From Sphingobium sp. 66-54 (GTDB taxonomy: Bacteria; Pseudomonadota; Alphaproteobacteria; Sphingomonadales; Sphingomonadaceae), in NCBI GenBank assembly GCA_001899715.1, contig MKWI01000024.1, forward strand, positions 1 to 64,000: a stretch of 64,000 nucleotides of DNA, given 5' to 3'. The position numbers and the translations under genes were made by a program. Position 1 is the stretch's first letter; every line of letters begins with the position of its first letter. The notes below the pieces were generated by a model. The model did not search any database. It saw only the letters and a program-made list of their open reading frames with translations, and was not told the origin of the DNA. Below, piece after piece: positions 58,987 through 64,000 of the stretch.

Positions 58987-59747
58987 TGGGGACGGCAGCG
59001 ATGGACAGGACGGAGCGGCTGCTTTCGCCGGAGGAACTGGAGGCCGCGCTGCGCAAGATCGGGGCCGAGCGCTATCACAGCAACCATCCCTTCCACCGGC
59101 TGTTGCACGACGGCAAGCTGACGCGCGGGCAGGTGCAGGCGTGGGCGCTCAACCGCTATTATTATCAGGCGTCCATCCCCGCCAAGGACGCGACGCTGAT
59201 GGCGCGGCTGCCCACGCCCGAATTGCGGCGCGAGTGGCGGCGGCGGATCGAGGACCATGACGGCGACGGGGTGAAGCCGGGCGGCATCGAGCGTTGGCTC
59301 AAGCTGGCGGAAGGCGTCGGGCTGGACCGGGCGCGGGTGGAGAGCACGGCGGAGATATTGCCCGCGACGCGGTTCGCGGTGGATGCCTATGTGCATTTCG
59401 TGCGCGACCGCACGCTGCTGGAGGCCGTCGCCTCCTCGCTGACCGAACTGTTCTCGCCGACCATCATCGCCGAGCGCGTCTCCGGCATGCTGGCGAATTA
59501 CGACTGGATCACGCAGGATACGCTGGCCTATTTCACGCCGCGCCTCACACAGGCGCCCAAGGACAGCGACTGGGCGCTGGCCTATGTGAAGGACCATGCC
59601 GACACGGCGGAGAAGCAGGAGGCGGTGCTCGCTGCGCTGCGTTTCAAGTGCGATGTGCTGTGGTCGCAGCTTGATGGGCTGTATCTGGCCTATGTGGCGC
59701 CGGGCCTGATCCCGCCGGGGGCGTTCGTGCCGGGGGAAGGGGCGTGA
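58986..59747 (+). CDS. pqqC: Pyrroloquinoline-quinone synthase PqqC
   Basis: The 253-residue cofactor-free oxidase performs the final ring closure and eight-electron oxidation. Conserved stretches are YHSNHPFHRLLHDGKLTRGQ, QAWALNRYYYQASIPAKDA, DGVKPGGIERWLKLAEGVGL and FTPRLTQAPKDSDWAL. A start at 59001 (MDRTERLL) is the alternative. A 139-bp gap with a strong inverted repeat separates it from pqqD. Confidence 0.95.
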   Translation: MGTAAMDRTERLLSPEELEAALRKIGAERYHSNHPFHRLLHDGKLTRGQVQAWALNRYYYQASIPAKDATLMARLPTPELRREWRRRIEDHDGDGVKPGGIERWLKLAEGVGLDRARVESTAEILPATRFAVDAYVHFVRDRTLLEAVASSLTELFSPTIIAERVSGMLANYDWITQDTLAYFTPRLTQAPKDSDWALAYVKDHADTAEKQEAVLAALRFKCDVLWSQLDGLYLAYVAPGLIPPGAFVPGEGA

Positions 59748-59795
59748 GCGTTACGGCTGGTCTTTCGGTTCCTCACACCGCACCCTTCATGTCGC

Positions 59796-59842
59796 GCATC
59801 GTCGAGACATGTCGGCTCGGTGCTGGCGTGTCTCGACGATGC
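59796..59842. repeat. Inverted repeat inside the pqq operon
   Basis: GCATCGTCGAGACA (59796-59809) and TGTCTCGACGATGC (59829-59842) are perfect 14-bp arms around a 19-bp spacer, followed by TCGACACGAACGG of the GTGTCGAG repeat family seen at 8513. It sits between pqqC and pqqD and could affect mRNA stability or read-through. Most of the 59748-59886 gap is this element. Confidence 0.75.
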
Positions 59843-59886
59843 TCGACACGAACGGATGCTCCTGGCGTCTGCGCTGGAGATCCCGC

Positions 59887-60155
59887 ATGACCGATGGCGC
59901 CACCGTTCCCGCCTTCCGGCGCGGGGTGAAGTTCCGGTTCGATACGGTGCGCGAGGCGTGGGTGCTGCTCGCGCCGGAAAAGCTGTTCATGCCGGACGAG
60001 ATCGCGGTCGAGATATTGAAGCTGGTCGACGGGGCGCGGAGCATCGACGCCATTGTCGACGATCTCGCCGCCCGCTTCGATGCGCCGCGCGATGAAATCG
60101 CCACGGACGTGATCGCCACGCTGGAGGACCTCTCCACGCGCGGCGCCCTCCAGCT

Positions 60156-60159
<4 letters not shown>
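59887..60159 (+). CDS. pqqD: PQQ peptide chaperone PqqD
   Basis: The 90-residue RiPP recognition element presents PqqA to PqqE. It reads FRRGVKFRFDTVREAWVLLA and EKLFMPDEIAVEILKLVDGA, then GARSIDAIVDDLAARFDAPR, as in other PqqD proteins. The start at 59887 gives the family length; no strong ribosome site is seen. Its stop overlaps pqqE by 4 bp (ATGA). Confidence 0.93.
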
Positions 60160-63575
<3,416 letters not shown>

Positions 63576-63928
63576 GCGCTCCCTGACGGCCTGCAAATGG
63601 CGGCTCTGCGCGCTTCGGGCGGTCATCGACCTGTCGTCCGCCGCGCGCCGGGTGGCGGACATCCACCATTTTGCCCTTCGGTCGGCGACGGTTCCGGCTT
63701 GCCATCTCCTGAATGGCCTTCGCCCTGGAGTTCGAGATGGAACCCAGCATGGCCCGGTTCGCTCCGGGGACGCGGGGTCTGACCCTCGTTGCGGGCGTTT
63801 GAGCCCGTGTCGGCCGACAGATTAAATACTCCGAAACCAAGCACGCTCTAGCGTGAGCGGAGAGGCTGCCCGCGTGAATCGTCGCGGGCTGCCGACGATC
63901 TAACCCCGGATTCGCGAAATCTCATACC
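63576..63928. other. Gene-free stretch at the right end
   Basis: 353 bp in which I can support no gene. Short open frames on the minus strand (for example ending near 63523) show no family sequence. The bases just before 63929 probably carry the promoter of the gene at the edge. Confidence 0.5.
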
Positions 63929-64000
63929 ATGCAGCATCGTAGCCCAGTCGAAGCCGTCGAAATCGAGTTGATCCGCAGCCTGTTCGACGCGTTCGTGCCC
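63929..64000 (+). CDS. Start of a gene cut by the window edge, possibly a sensor/diguanylate cyclase
   Basis: An ATG at 63929 opens 24 codons, MQHRSPVEAVEIELIRSLFD followed by AFVP, without a stop. The stretch resembles the N-terminus of membrane-bound GGDEF/EAL proteins in sphingomonads (E-I-x-L-I-R-x-L-F...F-V-P), but 24 residues are too few to be sure. Confidence 0.45.
   Translation, partial: MQHRSPVEAVEIELIRSLFDAFVP

Overview
The window is GC-rich, gene-dense chromosomal DNA that most resembles a sphingomonad (Alphaproteobacteria, Sphingomonadaceae). The reasons are a ferulate cluster arranged as ferC / ferB-ferA, a tetrahydrofolate-dependent vanillate O-demethylase of the LigM/DesA type, two large TonB-dependent receptors beside aromatic catabolic genes, a carboxyspermidine-type polyamine pathway with a speF-like leader, and several families of short palindromic repeats. 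No rRNA, intact tRNA, CRISPR array or insertion sequence was seen.

Layout. 1-4.85 kb is accessory DNA: the N-terminal part of a tyrosine integrase, the 3' half of a tRNA-Arg(CCG) left as an attachment site, then two small modules (FAD monooxygenase with MarR, and Rrf2 with a methyltransferase) bounded by related tRNA-end-like repeats. 4.9-11 kb is lignin-monomer catabolism: ferC, ferB, ferA, an alpha/beta hydrolase and ligM. 11.3-12.9 kb holds two small membrane proteins and an ECF sigma factor.

12.9-34 kb is a large catabolic block, mostly on the minus strand. It holds an IclR regulator, a BKACE (DUF849) enzyme, two TonB receptors, a benzoylformate-decarboxylase-like ThDP enzyme, two zinc alcohol dehydrogenases, an SDR, a cupin resembling 2,4'-dihydroxyacetophenone dioxygenase, a VOC protein, a MetE-like protein, two tandem MFS carriers, a CmcJ/NvfI-type oxidoreductase, a thioesterase, a SnoaL-like protein and an aldo/keto reductase. 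I read it as an uncharacterised pathway for aryl-ketone, aryl-glyoxylate or beta-keto aromatic acids whose products could join vanillate metabolism. This is inference and the substrate is unknown.

34-47 kb is mostly housekeeping: moaB, a soluble lytic transglycosylase, a degenerate uracil-DNA-glycosylase-like protein, ETF-QO, ispE, an N-formylglutamate amidohydrolase, a dihydroxy-acid dehydratase, a bifunctional NAD(P)HX repair enzyme and an RNA m5U methyltransferase. 47-52 kb carries polyamine synthesis: an ornithine decarboxylase behind a structured leader, and a carboxyspermidine dehydrogenase/decarboxylase operon. 52-55.5 kb has a threonine dehydratase, a decayed methyltransferase and RecQ. 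55.5-63.6 kb is a PQQ unit: a secreted quinohemoprotein alcohol dehydrogenase divergent from pqqABCDE, followed by a proline iminopeptidase and an MFS transporter. A new gene starts at the right edge.
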